From Anoplolepis gracilipes (taxonomy: Eukaryota > Arthropoda > Insecta > Hymenoptera > Formicidae): a stretch of DNA of 64,000 nt. The DNA lies in the NCBI RefSeq assembly GCF_047496725.1, contig NC_132983.1:589501-653500 (forward strand), in the 5' to 3' direction. Below, piece after piece: positions 24,352 to 37,660 of this stretch (the first letter of the stretch is position 1; the number at the start of each line of letters is the position of its first letter). The translations under genes and the position numbers were made by a program. The notes beneath the pieces were generated by a model that worked only from the letters and a program-made list of their open reading frames with translations, ran no database searches and was not told the DNA's origin.

Positions 24352-26986
24352 ATGTGTATTGGTCCTCTGAAGAAGATATGTCATTGGGGACCGCTCTCTG
24401 CTCTTGGTAACTGACTCCTATCAACCGATTTTTCATCACTGTATCAATCAATCGTTGCAAGATTACAATGAATGGAATGACAGAATTGACAGTTTATTTA
24501 TCGGCTGCATTCGCTAATATCTGACAATTATACACTATTGATTGTAAAATATGAATTTCCACAATGAAGATAATTTGATAAGATTGAAGTTTTTTTTTTT
24601 TAACATATTGATTTGTGTTGCAGGTATAATAAAGATAATTACATTAATGACGATACACTGTAGTAGACAATGGTGGTCACCACAAGAAAGTATTGCAGCC
24701 GCTGCCAGTTTCTTATTATTCTTTACTCTGAGTGGGTTAACTTTGTTTCATTTCATCAGCGCAATCTTTGAAGGCCCAGGGTACCTTAAGTTAAAATGGA
24801 TGCCGGTATGTAATATATTATATATTTTTAATAAAACTTCTTTATCCTCACGTTTTACAGAGAGATAAGATTTTTTAAATTTAAAGTCTTTTGTTGCATT
24901 AATCTCCTATTATTTCATATTTGTCATTTGATAACATATGTACATGTGTACAAATTTGTATCATCTTAGATAATAAAAAATAATATTGTTACTTAAGTGA
25001 CCTTACTATCTTAATATAAAATTCTAAATTTTTTTATAAGTTTAATATGTAAAAAGTATAAAATAAAACATAAATTGAAGCAATTAAAAGAAACTAAATT
25101 GTTTGACATTAATATCATTTATCAATGTAATTTGCTTTTAGGAAAATATTACAGATACACAATACTTACAATATTGTATTGTCTGTCAAGGATATAAGGC
25201 ACCAAGATCACATCATTGTAGAAAATGTAAGATTTAATATAAATATTCTTTTTTAATATTTTTTAAAGAGATTTGTAAAGTTTTTTTTAGTCATTAGTAA
25301 CAATATGGTTTAAGGATAAATCCTTTGGATGATTTAGAAGAATATAATTCTTTTTTTATACAGAGTAAATCATAATATAATAAAATGAAGATGATTCCTT
25401 ATGTAAATACATTTAATTTATTATAAATTGTTAAAAATATTGTGTTATACACAAAGTATTATTTGATAAAAATTAAAGAAACATGAACTGATAGTTTACA
25501 ATTGTTTAAAAATACAAACAAAAATAATTGTATTTATTAAGATCTATTAAACTTTTCCTTCAATAGTCAAATGCGTAAGTATCAAACGAATCATAAAATA
25601 TTGTATGAAAAAATTTAATTCTACAGTTTCAGTCTATATTTATAGGAATCACCATTTTGCTTGTATCACAACTTTCAATATTTTCTGTATTATTCATAGT
25701 TGTCTATAAATATATTTTATTAATGAAAAAAAATAATACAGAGCAATACACATATACAGTGCTAAAAATATTATTATAGTCTTATAAATTGAGAAACTCT
25801 TAAACATTTTACTAAAAATAAGTATTTATCAACATATTACCGTTGCAAAATGCTATAACGACTTAAAATTAGATTATTATAAAATTCTATCAACAATTTT
25901 ATCTATTACATATTAGAGATCAGTATTTTTATAATCTGTTTCTAACAGAGTTTTGGAGATTTATGCTTGGACATGACAAAAAAATCATTTTTGCAATAAT
26001 AAAATGTTAATAAACATTTATTTTTGATAAAATTATGGATTTTTTGTGAATTATAATAAATTATTTAAACATATATTTCACACATAAATCTTGTTTTTCT
26101 TTTTTTTTTATAATTATTTTGTATTTATTCTTTTAGGCAATCGATGTGTAATGAAAATGGATCATCATTGTCCATGGATAAATACATGTGTTGGACATTA
26201 TAACCATGGTCATTTCACAGCATTTTTAGCAAGTGCAGTTGGTGGTTGTTGTGTCTCCACTGTTATATTAATTTCCTGGGTTGCAACTGTATTATCTCTG
26301 AAGCCATTGCCATTCCCACCACCATCAGTCCTTACATTAATATTAGTAGTATTTAGTATTGGTTTATCAATTGGTGTTGTACTTGCAGTAGGAATGTTGC
26401 TGTATTTTCAGGTAAATAATCTTGCATGGAGTCTCTGTATATTTACATTTTTTAAATTTTATTTTTGTTCATATTTAATGCATACTTTAAATTGTATAGA
26501 TGTTAGCCATTGTGAGAAATCGAACAGAAATAGAAGATTGGATTTTGGAAAAGGCACGATGCCGGCGAGATAATACGGACGTTGAATATGTGCATCCATA
26601 TTCAAAAGGATGGCATTTCAATATTAGTCAGATTTTTACATGGGACTGCACTCCAGTCGGCGATGGCATTACATGGCCTGTTATCAATGGCTGTGATCAA
26701 TACACATTAACGGTGATTTTATTATCAAAATAATAATGTGTTATATTAAGGCCCAATACACAATAGAAAAAAATATTAGAAATAGGAATTAAATATTAAA
26801 TATTAGGGAGAAGAAAGAAAGAGAAAGAAGATCTTATCTTTCTTTTTTCCCTATTCATAATATTTTCTCGATTATTTATTGAGCTTAATTCATATAATAA
26901 TTATCAATTAAATACAGCATATATAAAATACAAATTTATAAAATGATCATATGTTAGTTTTCAACACACACGTGCATACACACACA

Positions 26987-27017
<31 letters not shown>

Positions 27018-27577
27018 GTTATATTGTACTATTAATTTAACAAAATATACATTTATATAAAATATTATATAATACACTATATATAGTGTAATATATATTA
27101 TTTAACATATCGTTTTGTAGAAGGAGCAACTCGCACAAAAGCTAGATAAACGGAAAAGAGCACGCAAATATAGAGTCATAAAACATGCATCAGGATACAA
27201 ATTTCCAATTACACATGGCTGTGGTGTATTTTGTCATCCACCTTGCACTGATGAACCTCGTATCAAATTGGATATAGATGATATTGTAATTGTAACACGT
27301 TGGAAAAAGTATGTTTTAAATTTTAAATTGTTAATTTTAGATTTTTGATAATAAACTATTTATTTTTATTTCTGTGTGTGAATGTGTATATGAAATCTGT
27401 TGTGTAATAAAAACAGTTTTAATTTTTTACAGATATTGGTTATTTGGAGAAAAAGAGCAGAAAGGAGATAATAATGTGAGATCAAAACGTATTAGAGGAT
27501 GGTTGCCACGTCCCTGTGTGATTGAAGTAATAGATAATGACTTGTATGATTCAGATAGCTTGTTTAAGGACAATTGA
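24352..27577 (+). CDS. Zdhhc6: Palmitoyltransferase ZDHHC6 (DHHC-CRD, SH3-like C-terminus)
   Basis: ER-membrane S-acyltransferase that transfers palmitate to cysteines of target proteins. Seven exons: 24352-24406, 24624-24805, 25142-25226, 26137-26411, 26500-26712, 27121-27308 and 27433-27577; 380 residues. The short N-terminus LKKICHWGPLSALG matches human ZDHHC6 LKRLCHWGPIIALG. Two membrane spans come before the Cys-rich domain (YCIVCQGYKAPRSHHCRKCN, then MKMDHHCPWINTCVGHYNHG) with the catalytic DHHC, and two more spans follow. The C-terminal part has the family segments QIFTWDCTPVGDGITWPV, CHPPCTDEPRI and an SH3-like end with YWLFGEK and RIRGWLPRPCV. The protein ends in acidic residues and lacks a C-terminal KKXX retrieval signal. 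The DHHC motif exon starts exactly after a split Cys codon. Confidence 0.95.
26964..27017. repeat. (AC)n microsatellite in a ZDHHC6 intron
   Basis: CA dinucleotide tract with a few interruptions, between exons 5 and 6. Confidence 0.85.
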
Positions 27578-29481
27578 ATTTTGAAGATATGTAACAATAT
27601 CTATGTATGCCTGAAGATATATGAAGAATTTGCTAGCAGAAAGCCAGCAATACAGCAGCAAATCCACTCATGACTTTCCAACTGATTTCGATATATGTCT
27701 TCATTAAACTTCGTTTTTGATAGTATGTTGTCGATATAGTGATGATACAGTAAAATAATAGTAAAAATCGAGCATTATCTTTTATCACGTCGAGATAGCA
27801 AATTTCTAGTAACATTGCTGCATCGGACATTGACGATAAAGAAATAGAAATCAGTGGAAGTCAATCATAATTTATTGTCATGACGTAACAGAAACGTGAA
27901 AAAATACAATCTATTATCAAGAAACACGTAGTATCTTGATAGTGTTTTGCGCCAACGTGAGAACACAGTTGCGAAATTATTAAATTTCTGTAACAGTTGA
28001 ACCAATTGAGTATTTAATAGATTTAATATAATCTAAGCTTCTTTTATATAAAAAAGTATTTTTATTTTTATTCTATATACTACTATAAATGGAGATATTA
28101 CCAAAGTTTTAATATATTAAAATATTTATTAACAAATCTGAGCACCATCTTTATTATTCTTATTATCATCGTCCAAATTCCAATGTAGTTTTTATATCTA
28201 TATAGTTTTTATATCTATATTGGTTTTTTTTATTCTTATGTATGGTTAGAGTTTCAACACAATTAGAGAATGACTTAACTGCATTTCAACCAATACAGCT
28301 ATTTGTTTCTCCTACTTAGGAAGCAGTCAAACATATATCAATACATGTGCTGTGATTAACTTGTGATAAATCTTTATTTTTACGTTAGTACTTTATTTAT
28401 ATACATTAAATTTAATTAATATTTAATTTAAAATTCTTAAAATATTGCTTGTATAGAAATCTATTTTTATTTTTATATTTTATAGCAATAGTTTCTCTGT
28501 ATTACATTTGTTTTGTTTTGTTATTGTTTTACGACATATAAAACATACATTTTTTTTAAATAAAAAAAAGAAATAATATATAATATTGTCTTAAAAAAGA
28601 GAATTAATACTTATTTAACAGATAATTAATATTTATATTAATATTTATTTAGAAGAGAATTAATATTTATATTAATGTATGTTTTATTTAGATATAAACT
28701 TAATTAAGTTTTTAATGCTATGTACTTTAAAATCGTATTATAATGAGTATAATAATAATCGTATAATTTCTCTATAGACCTTTATAATTAAAATAACCTT
28801 TTTATTGAATTGTCTTTAATAATTAAGAAAAATAAGCACAATTCAAATTGCGTTGAAGATTTTCATAAACTTAGTGGACTTAACTATATATAATATATGT
28901 ATATACCTATGTATATATTTAAGTTATTTAATTTGATTATATAGACTTTTCTCAGAAAGTTTTATAACAAAAAATAAAGTTTATGCTTTTATTTTTGTGC
29001 TTGTTTTATATATTATCATTCCACTTTCAAAAGACATTTATATATAGTATGTTAAAAAAATTTGTCCTTTATATCTTTATTATTATTGAAACAATAATTA
29101 TAATTATACATTTAAAATTTTATCTGAAATAAAAAAATGATATCCGTCTTATCATCTTTTCCTTTATAATAATTAATAAATTATTACGTAAAAGAAAACG
29201 TAAAGATCAAGGTTATTATCCCTGATATGATGCAAAAGATACGATGAATGTGTTACGACATATGTTACACGTGTGTAATATATTTGATCGATAGTGAAAG
29301 GATCGTATACGTTCGCAAAAAATATATAATGACGGACAGAATAATGTAATAATTTGATTTCTTGTGTGTGCGCGATATCTGACAAATCGTTATAATAATA
29401 ACAAATAATTATGACAAAAATAATTATATTAAAAAGTTGTGTTACGAATAAATAACATCATCATTAACATTTTTCTTGCAC

Positions 29482-29486
<5 letters not shown>

Positions 29487-29533
<47 letters not shown>
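29487..29533. repeat. (AG)n microsatellite
   Basis: About 23 uninterrupted GA dinucleotides. Confidence 0.9.
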
Positions 29534-29537
<4 letters not shown>

Positions 29538-30101
29538 GAAAGAATCAACTTTATATTTAACAACAAAATGGCGACATTATTAAATTATATATGTGTTTTG
29601 CGACATATAAAAAAATAATCTGTTTTATACACGACAAGTATATATTGTATTAGTTTTTGTTACAAACAACTTTTATAGAAACATATCCTTCTAAACGATT
29701 CAGGCGGAACCGGTTAAGATTGACGAAGGAACCGGGAGTGAAAGTAATCAATTAGCGAATTGAGTACAGTTTTGCAATTCTATGGTGAGATCTTAGCATT
29801 TGCCTTATCGACAAGTGATCGTACACTGTAGTTTCTTATATGCGTCTCTACCACGAGCATCTTTTCTTTTTCTCTTTATCCGATTTTTATATATAATAGC
29901 AATCTGTCTCAAAGTAAGTTTTTATAACGCATTCCATTATTTAGAGGGTATTTAAATTAGCATAATATGTTTATATAAAAAAGTGACTATAAATTTTTCA
30001 CGTTATTATCATGAATTCCATGATTTATTTATTCTAAGTAGTATCTTTTCAGTAAACACATATTATATTATATTAATATTATTAAAGTGCAACGAAGATG
30101 A

Positions 30102-30299
30102 TTTGTAACAGTTGTATAATATATGTGTTACATTTATGAGTGGGAAATTATAATGAATTATTTCAGTAATACCTTATATCTAATATTACTATTATATAAT
30201 AATAATATTGGATAAGATATTACTGAAATAATTAATTATAATTTCCCATAAATGCAACACATTTGTATGTAACACACATATGTTTATAACTGTTACAAA
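30102..30299. repeat. ~200-bp imperfect inverted repeat (MITE-like)
   Basis: The left arm (TTTGTAACAGTT..., GGGAAATTATAAT..., TTATTTCAGTAAT...) reappears inverted in the right arm, ending in AACTGTTACAAA at 30299. The arms are about 85 bases each with small indels, around an AT-rich centre at about 30190-30210. The size and long terminal inverted repeats suggest a miniature inverted-repeat element. A target duplication was not established. Confidence 0.65.
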
Positions 30300-30593
30300 A
30301 AAATTGTCTTAAAAAAAATAAAAATAAAAAAGATAAAAATTTTTACATTAAAAAATTATTATATGAAAAGGTTTTATTTTAATGTATATTTTATAATATA
30401 TTTAAACTTGATTTATAAAAGTGATGATATCATAAAACTATACATTAAATAATAAGAATAAATATTATGCATACAAAGTTTCATTCTTTTATATTATGTT
30501 TTAATATTAAAATTTATTTTTATAATAAAGTGCAATGATTGTGTATTTGGCTTTATTATTTCTATATATATATTTTATTTAGGTATACATATC

Positions 30594-30596
<3 letters not shown>

Positions 30597-30647
<51 letters not shown>
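30597..30647. repeat. (AT)n microsatellite just upstream of the Reeler gene
   Basis: About 24 uninterrupted TA dinucleotides, 80 bases before the start codon. Confidence 0.9.
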
Positions 30648-30648
<1 letters not shown>

Positions 30649-30727
30649 AGTATTATTACTATTATTATTATTAACAGAATTTTGTTCTATATATTTATTT
30701 CTGCATCGTCGAAATGAAGCAAGAAAG

Positions 30728-31420
30728 ATGCATCCCGCCAGCTACATTACCATCTTATTCGTGCTCGTCATTTTTTCTACAATTTCCGTTTTCGGATTTC
30801 CGGATGGTGCGCCGGTGGATGCTTGCGTAAAACCACGACCTAATCAACCTTATCACGGCGAAGCGCGATCGCAGCCTTTAAATACGAGTCCTTATAAAAT
30901 TCTGGCTTCATCATCACAGTACGAACCAGGTTCCGAAATCACAGGTAATATAGAATCTAAAAAGATATACTTTAATAAATTTAGAATAAGATAAAGAGTT
31001 GAAATTTTAAGAATTTTTATGAGATCATAAAAGCAATTATTTGATCAAATAAGTGGCATCCACCTCCATGGAGCAAGGAGATGGAGCTTTAAAATCTTAC
31101 AATTAAATGACATAAAAGAATCGAGTGGGTATATTCATTGAAAAATACTATTAAAGATGAGAAAAATAATCTTTGAAAGAGGATTTGCTACGACCTTCCA
31201 ATCTAAAGTTATATGCTTGTGTGAATAAAAATTACTGGTTCTTTACGTTATCAAGGATCTACAATGAGGACGTGACTATGAAACAATTACAATAATCAGC
31301 GAGAAAAACTAATCAATGTCACAGAAAAAGACAATACATGTCGAGACTTTCAAGATAACTTTGATACATTCAAGAATTAATAACATGCATTTTTTAGAAA
31401 GGATTATTTATTCTCCATTC

Positions 31421-31455
<35 letters not shown>

Positions 31456-32219
31456 CTCTCTCTTTCTCTCTCACTCTTTTTCCTTATCAAGATTTCCTAT
31501 AAATCGTGACAATATTTTATAAATTAAATAGAGAAATATTAATGTTCTTGCTCAAAATTTCCACGTGTCACAAAAATATACGATATATATAATAATATAT
31601 ATTATTATAAATTAATTAAGTACATATATATTAATGTACATCGATGATAAACGAGAAAATTAAATTTTATTTGAACAAATATCGTCGACTTTTATTACAA
31701 TTTATCTCGTTTTGATTTTAGTTTTTATAGGAGGAGATTCATTCCAGGGATTTTTCCTGCAGGCACGTGATTCTAATACAAACAAATGGATTGGATCATG
31801 GACACAAACACCAAACACGAAGACGCATCCTGAATGCAGTGCTGTGACACATGCGGATCCACGCGAAAAAGAACAGGCTACTTTTATCTGGAATGCACCG
31901 TCGAACGCACGTGGTAGCGTTTACTTTACGTAAGTGTAATGTTTTGCAAACAATGGGAATTCTAGAAAAGAGATATAAGTACTATTCGTGTGTTAATGAT
32001 AAAACATAAAAAAGATAATAATAAACTTGAAATTAAATATGATTATAATAATCATTTATGAATTAAATACATAAAAAATACATAGAAAACAAATACATAT
32101 CTTGATTTAGTTACATTTTCAATGAATTTATAACCATATCTTGTTCTTGTTTCAGTGGAACTGTATTAAAGGACTATGCAACATTCTGGTCTGATCTTGT
32201 TTCACAGGTAACGCAATAA
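30728..32219 (+). CDS. Small secreted Reeler-domain protein (putative defence protein)
   Basis: Three exons: 30728-30944, 31722-31929 and 32156-32219; 162 residues. The first ~24 residues are a clear signal peptide (MHPASYITILFVLVIFSTIS then VFGFPDG). The rest is a single Reeler (reelin N-terminal-like) domain: GAPVDACVKPRPNQPYHGEA, an ILASSSQYEPGSEIT strand, GDSFQGFFLQARDSNTNKWI, HPECSAVTHADPREKEQATF and WNAPSNARGSVYFTGTVL. The two cysteines (DAC, PEC) are the family's conserved pair. Insect proteins of this size and layout (l(2)34Fc, hemolymph defence proteins of moths) are secreted and often induced by immune challenge. A role in immunity here is inference from the family. Introns contain an (AC)n/(CT)n tract near 31427-31475. 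Confidence 0.9.
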
Positions 32220-32744
32220 TAATTTATTGTCAGCGTGATATCTTTAGACGTCGACAAAGTGCATTTGCTAGAAGGATAGATTTTTATCTTTGTATACATA
32301 TTCTAAAATTTGTTATATAGCATATACTTGCGATACATTTAATGTATATTTTATATGGATTTTATTGTGTTTTTTTATACCATGTATAATTACAAAAATA
32401 TAATATATTGAGCGTTTTAAATATTAAATCACCAAAATAAATGTTATTTGTACTGTGTGTTTATTTCGATAACTATGTTAAGGGACTTTTTATCACTTTG
32501 TTAATTTTTTCCTAGTAAATTATTATGTGAAATTTATTTATAGTAATAAATATGTTCATTTTCTCTTTTGTATTGGATTTATTTTTCTTTGTGATGTGAC
32601 AAAATGATGGTAAGTTTCGCAAAAGTGAAAGCAGTTCTATTACTGACATTCTTTTACTGATTATCTTTGATCTTTTGTCGATTCCTCTACTAAATAAAGT
32701 AAATGTAGTTCAGAAGCAATAATCAAGAATTCGTTTTTTTGAAT

Positions 32745-33415
32745 TATTAGAATATATTACGCAGAGAGATATGCTATAATAATTATGATTACGAACAATA
32801 ACATTATATTATGTCTTCGTATATCCTATTAAAAAATTCGCCTTTGAATTATTAGAATATATTTTGCGAAGAGAGATCGCGCGATAATGCAATTTATACG
32901 AGAACAGTACGCTTAAAAAGAAATTTTTATTTCTGAGTTACTAGGAGAATATATTTCACAAAGAGGTATTGCTAAAGTCCGTGGGGAGGACGTTAACCGA
33001 TGGTTAGTATATACGTGAAATAATTCGCGCTGATTGGTTAGATCGTGGACCAATAGAAAGCACAACTGTTCCCTATTGATTCGCGATCCAACCAATCAGC
33101 ATAGTTTCTTTTACGTAAACCTCAGACCTAGTTGCTCCACCTCTTGCGAAATATCGCATACCTCTTCGCAAAATATATTCTCCTAATCATTCAAAAGCGA
33201 ATTTTCAATCATTTTTGGATACATTATACCGCTCGTGAACGTATTACCGATCTCTTCGCAAAATATATTTTCCTAATAATTCAGACGAATACTTCTTCGC
33301 GAAATATATTCTCCTAGTCATTCAGAAATGAATTATTGCTAGTGAACTGCATTATTGATGTCTTTGCAAAATATATTCTTTTATTAACTCAATAAGTCAG
33401 ACGAACTTTCGAGGA
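32745..33415. repeat. Hairpin repeat family 2, copy 1
   Basis: A ~260-bp palindromic core (about 32935-33190, centre near 33062) is flanked by outer arms carrying repeated modules of the form TTCGCAAAATATATTCTCC plus a CTAATAATTCA-like tail (near 33163, 33257, 33292 and 33362 on the right, and inverted on the left near 32745 and 32843). In the core, CTGATTGGTTAGATCG pairs with CGATCCAACCAATCAG. A second copy with about 95% identical core lies at 44.5-46.4 kb. No coding capacity. Outer borders are approximate. Confidence 0.75.
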
Positions 33416-35076
33416 TAAAAAGATACGTATAACTGATCTCGCGCGCGCTTAACTGTATCATAATTAATTATCAGCAATTATTGAGATCTTTTCCCAGAAT
33501 TACCAAACAGGTACTATAGTATACCATTGAAATTATAAATTTAAAACGGAAAATATGTAGATAAATAAAACAAGCCAAGCTGATGAATACAATTATAATA
33601 ATTTTATATTATATTTATAATTAATCTTATAAGAACTATCCATACATTTATCTTTATAATTTATTTATATTAAAAAAAAGATAAAGTGATTCTGTGTATA
33701 AAAAACTTTATTAATCTTTAAAATTTTTTTTAGACGCACGTGGGACCGCTTTTTTGTTTCTTTTTCAGGGGGAAAGTGTGTTACGAACAATTACAACTCA
33801 TTACAAAGTATAATACATTCAGCGTCTCTCTCAATTATGAGAACTTGGATTTTTCATTTTCTAAGACTTTCTCAAGAAAAAAATGGATAAAGTCGAATCT
33901 TAATCTAACAATTAAATTAGAAGATATATCGCGATTTAAATTTCAGGAATGTACATGATTAATAAATAAATCGACGGCAGTAAATATTTAATTGTATAAT
34001 ATACGTAATTTAATTATATAATACACGTTTCAAATAATTTCTAATAATTGGAAAACAACTTGAGCGCGAAATTTAATTATTATCATTTTATAACAATAAA
34101 AATATTTAGACATTCGAAGCACATTTAATAATTATAAAAATTTAATTACTATTATAAAAATTCATAATTTATTCTCAAACATATTTTCTAATTCATGTAA
34201 AACACTTGTTAATTATATTGTTAGTTATTACATAATTAATAAAGAATTTTACTAAAAATTTATTAAAATTGTACTAAATTTTTTTTATAAATTACATAAT
34301 TGAGATCAAAATTTACATTTTAAACGAAATTATAAATTATAAATAGAAAAATCTATAATAAACACATACATATACATATTATATACATATATAATAAAAA
34401 TATTTTTTTAATAAATATTATTAAAACATAAAATTGTATTTAATAAATTTATTTTTGGGAATAATTTTAGAACATTGTAATAAGATATTTGTCCTTCTCT
34501 CTCTCTCTCTCTCTCTCTTTTTCTTTTTCTGATAGAAAAAGAGACAAACACACGTGTAATATATAAGGAATAATTAGTTACAACGAGAGAGAAAATATTT
34601 ATTTAATATAATATAATATTTGACAAATTACTTTCAGTTATGTTTAATAGATATACTTTTACTTATGTCTATAATAAAGGATTTCTATTTTTCACAAATA
34701 ATGGATAACATCATTGTAATAATTTTTATTACAATGTGTTCATTATAATAAATCTGATAAAGAAATAGAATCGACGTACACAGTTTTACACTAACAATAA
34801 GTTAAATTGCTTTGATTAGATAATTACTTAGGCATTATATTTAACACGTAATAGCATATTTCCGGTACACGATTTATAACGAGTTAAATGTTTAATAATA
34901 ATATCATTTTAGTTACAGAATTTTACATTTATTTTAGAATTACTTCATGTAATATTTTAATGCGTTAAATTTTATCACGTAGTATAGTATCATGTATTTG
35001 TTACTGTTGAGCACACGGAAGAGAGAAAAAAAAGAGAGAGAGAGAGAGAGAGAAAGAGCATGCTCTCCTTTCTCTT
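33416..35076. other. AT-rich stretch, no gene seen
   Basis: Very AT-rich DNA with a short (CT)n tract near 34497-34517 and an (AG)n tract at 35030-35055. No exon or element border was found. Confidence 0.6.
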
Positions 35077-36424
35077 TGACGTCACGCAGTCCGTAATAAG
35101 AGAGGGGAGACCGCGTGTACAGCGTACGTGACTTGTGACAGCCGTGAGTCATTCATTCCGATTCCGGCGAGCATAGTGTGCGCACGTGCTTTTATTGCGG
35201 CACCAGCGCCGGCACGTGCGTCTCACGTTCGCGTTCAGTCACCTCGAGGTCGAACGCGCCGTACACATTTCTCGCGATGATAATACGTAATAATAATACA
35301 ATATTACGGGATAAATCTTAACATGTTAAAATACGTCTAATATAATTCCGAAATAAAATAATAACATTCGACCTTGGTGACATATAGCGCGTTATATTGT
35401 TTTTGACATTCTTCTCGGCTTTGTCGCGATCGCGGTTGTGCTTTCATTCATATTTCCTACTTTCGATCACGAAATTATGTTGTCGGAGATCGTATTTGAC
35501 GCCGACTAACTGGGATTCTCTCAGCGTTGCTTTCCAGTGAAAAATGATTGATTGAAGAAGATGTCGAATCGATGTCGTTTATCGGCGTTTATTTGGCGTT
35601 TTTTCAATCGTCAGTTTTTACTGGGCAACAACGTTTACACGCCTCAGTATCGCGACTGAGGTGAACGCCGGCCGCGTAGGTAAACGTAGGTTCAGTATAG
35701 AAAGATACATGAACGCGCGGTTAATATTGAGCTAACGCTCGATAATCGGTTGTTGAGAGCACGGTCTGCTTCAACAACGGGTTTCAGTTCTAACCGATTA
35801 GAGATCGATCGATAGTTGGAATAAATCGTTAATAGGCCCCTTTTCTCGCACCGTCTACCAGCAATACGTATCGCATTGAGGACGTCGACTGAAGGATTTA
35901 GGTCATGATTTACGCTCGGTAAAGATGTCCGATCCATTTGATAAATGTTCAGATAGTTGAACATTCATGAAATGGGTGTTCCTCTTGATCCGTCTACCAG
36001 CCCTATGACGTATCATGTGGACTGTCTGTATGATAGACACATATGTTCATCCGAAATCGTGCCTAATGAGTTTGAGTCGGCCTGAGATGCGGACCTGTAC
36101 GAAAGAGAATCGAGCGAACCCTATTTGCGATCGATTCCCTCAATCTTTCGTCTTCTTTCGCTTCGGACTTAACTCTTGCTCGGAGTTTGATCGTGCCCGA
36201 CTTGTCGACTCCAAGTATGATTCTCGCGCGTGATGAAATAGGATTTTCAATCGTTCCGAATTCGGGAGTGCCGTCAATCTATCGCGCGATTTTACTTTTG
36301 TGCGATTTAAACAAATTAAAAAAAGTATATCGCGCGTATAGAACAATAGATCCTGACAACCCTGACATCTGAGAGGAGGAGGAGTCCTAGGAGAGGCATC
36401 CTGCATCGGCGGAGCACTCCTAGG
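35077..36424 (+). promoter_or_regulatory. Orphan CpG-rich promoter-like region ending in a splice donor
   Basis: Base composition changes sharply here: about 1.3 kb of CpG-rich DNA in an AT-rich neighbourhood. It starts with a perfect CRE (TGACGTCA, 35077-35084), has two GCACGTGC E-boxes (near 35191 and 35212) and an initiator-like TCAGTC at 35235-35240. It ends with a consensus donor, GTAAGT, at 36425. Only short unrelated frames are open on either strand. I read it as promoter plus untranslated first exon of a + strand transcript whose body is not identified; it might be a distal start of the SLC5 gene at 49859 or a noncoding RNA. Confidence 0.4.
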
Positions 36425-36754
36425 GTAAGTATTATTATTTGTATATTAATTGCGTAATACACGAATTAATTTAGTTTATTTATTTGAATAATTTTAACAA
36501 AAGAAACTCAGAGAGAAAAACTTTATATAAATCAAAAGTTAATAAAAAAGTTTTTATTTAAAAATATTTTTTTTATAATTTATAGCATTATATTTATAAA
36601 ATTTATTTATAGAATTTATAAAATTATAGGTATATTCATATATCTGTTTATTATTGTACACATCGAATATAAAATTTAATGAGTACAATAATAATTTCTT
36701 GATATTAATTATTTTAAACGCTGCTATATTTTGGATTATATTTGTTTGTTGCAG

Positions 36755-36802
36755 ACAACGTAGCATCAATGTCGACAACTCCGCTGTTGCGTATCAGAGT
36801 CG
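36755..36802 (+). other. Candidate short exon with a possible start codon
   Basis: Acceptor TTGTTGCAG ends at 36754 and donor GTGAGT starts at 36803. Inside is an ATG at 36769 reading MSTTPLLRIRV with one base left over. It would join the donor at 36425 across a 330-base intron. No downstream coding partner was found, so it may be a leader exon or noncoding. Confidence 0.3.
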
Positions 36803-37660
36803 GTGAGTGATAAAAAATTTTTATTTTAAAGCAACGGATTGTGTAGAGATTTTTGTAGCTGGAGATATAAGTAGATAAATCCATTGCTTTGACCCTCGGA
36901 TGGCGGGACCACTTGCACATGATGGATTCTGGCTCATAAATCATAGAAAAATTTCTTATTATGCATATTACATTTTAAGATAAAATTGTATATTAAATTT
37001 TTAATTCATTATTTTTAAACTTTTTGTTTAAATATATATACTATTTGTATATAAAAATTGAAAGAAAAGGAAAAATATTTTAAAAATAGAAGCATATAAT
37101 ATTTTTGTCAATTTTCTGCAAAACATAGATGAGACATTTATTTCAAATACATATGAGTTTTATAAAACAGTTTTAAAAATTTGGATCTTTAATGACCCGC
37201 CGACAGAAGGTTAATATATATATGCATGCTAATATATTTTATGTATGTATACATGTGTGTGATTATTTGTCTTTTGCGACTCTTGACGACTGAATAACGT
37301 AAAATGTTTAAAATACGATCGTATAATATCGCACGATCTTAATAAAATATAAATCGTCTTATCTACCGGTAATAATTAACCGGCAGTAGAAGAAGTTATT
37401 CTTCGTCTTCGATTTCTGGCTTGTAAAAGTCAGAGTATAACCAGGAGTAAAAGTAGGTTTAAGTGGCTGAACAAGTACGTGGTCAATATTGACCACAACA
37501 ATGCCTAAAAAATATATGTATATTATCGCAAATTTTTGATTTTTTAAGACTTTCCAAATCTCACTTAATGACGGTTTTTATTGGTATAGCTATTAATTAG
37601 TTTAGAGAAATAAAAATTAATAAAACTATATAAAAAATATATTGAAAATAACATATAAAT

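Larger units (their letters stand above)
27578..30727. other. ZDHHC6 3' UTR and intergenic region before the Reeler gene
   Basis: AT-rich DNA. A 65-codon frame at 27633-27830 on the minus strand is hydrophobic but unrecognised. Around 28600-28680 a short AT-rich unit is repeated directly. A (AG)n tract lies at 29487-29533, a ~200-bp inverted repeat at 30102-30299 and an (AT)n run at 30597-30647, 80 bases before the Reeler ATG. No other gene is seen. Confidence 0.6.

Noticed and set aside
24155..24460. Frames in the ZDHHC6 leader
   Set aside because: The ZDHHC6 N-terminus is identified in another frame from 24352 by match to the family; the others are shadows or 5' UTR.
35692..36406. Short minus- and plus-strand frames in the CpG-rich block
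   Set aside because: No homology recognised; CpG-rich DNA has few stop codons, so such frames arise by chance. Treated as promoter/UTR.
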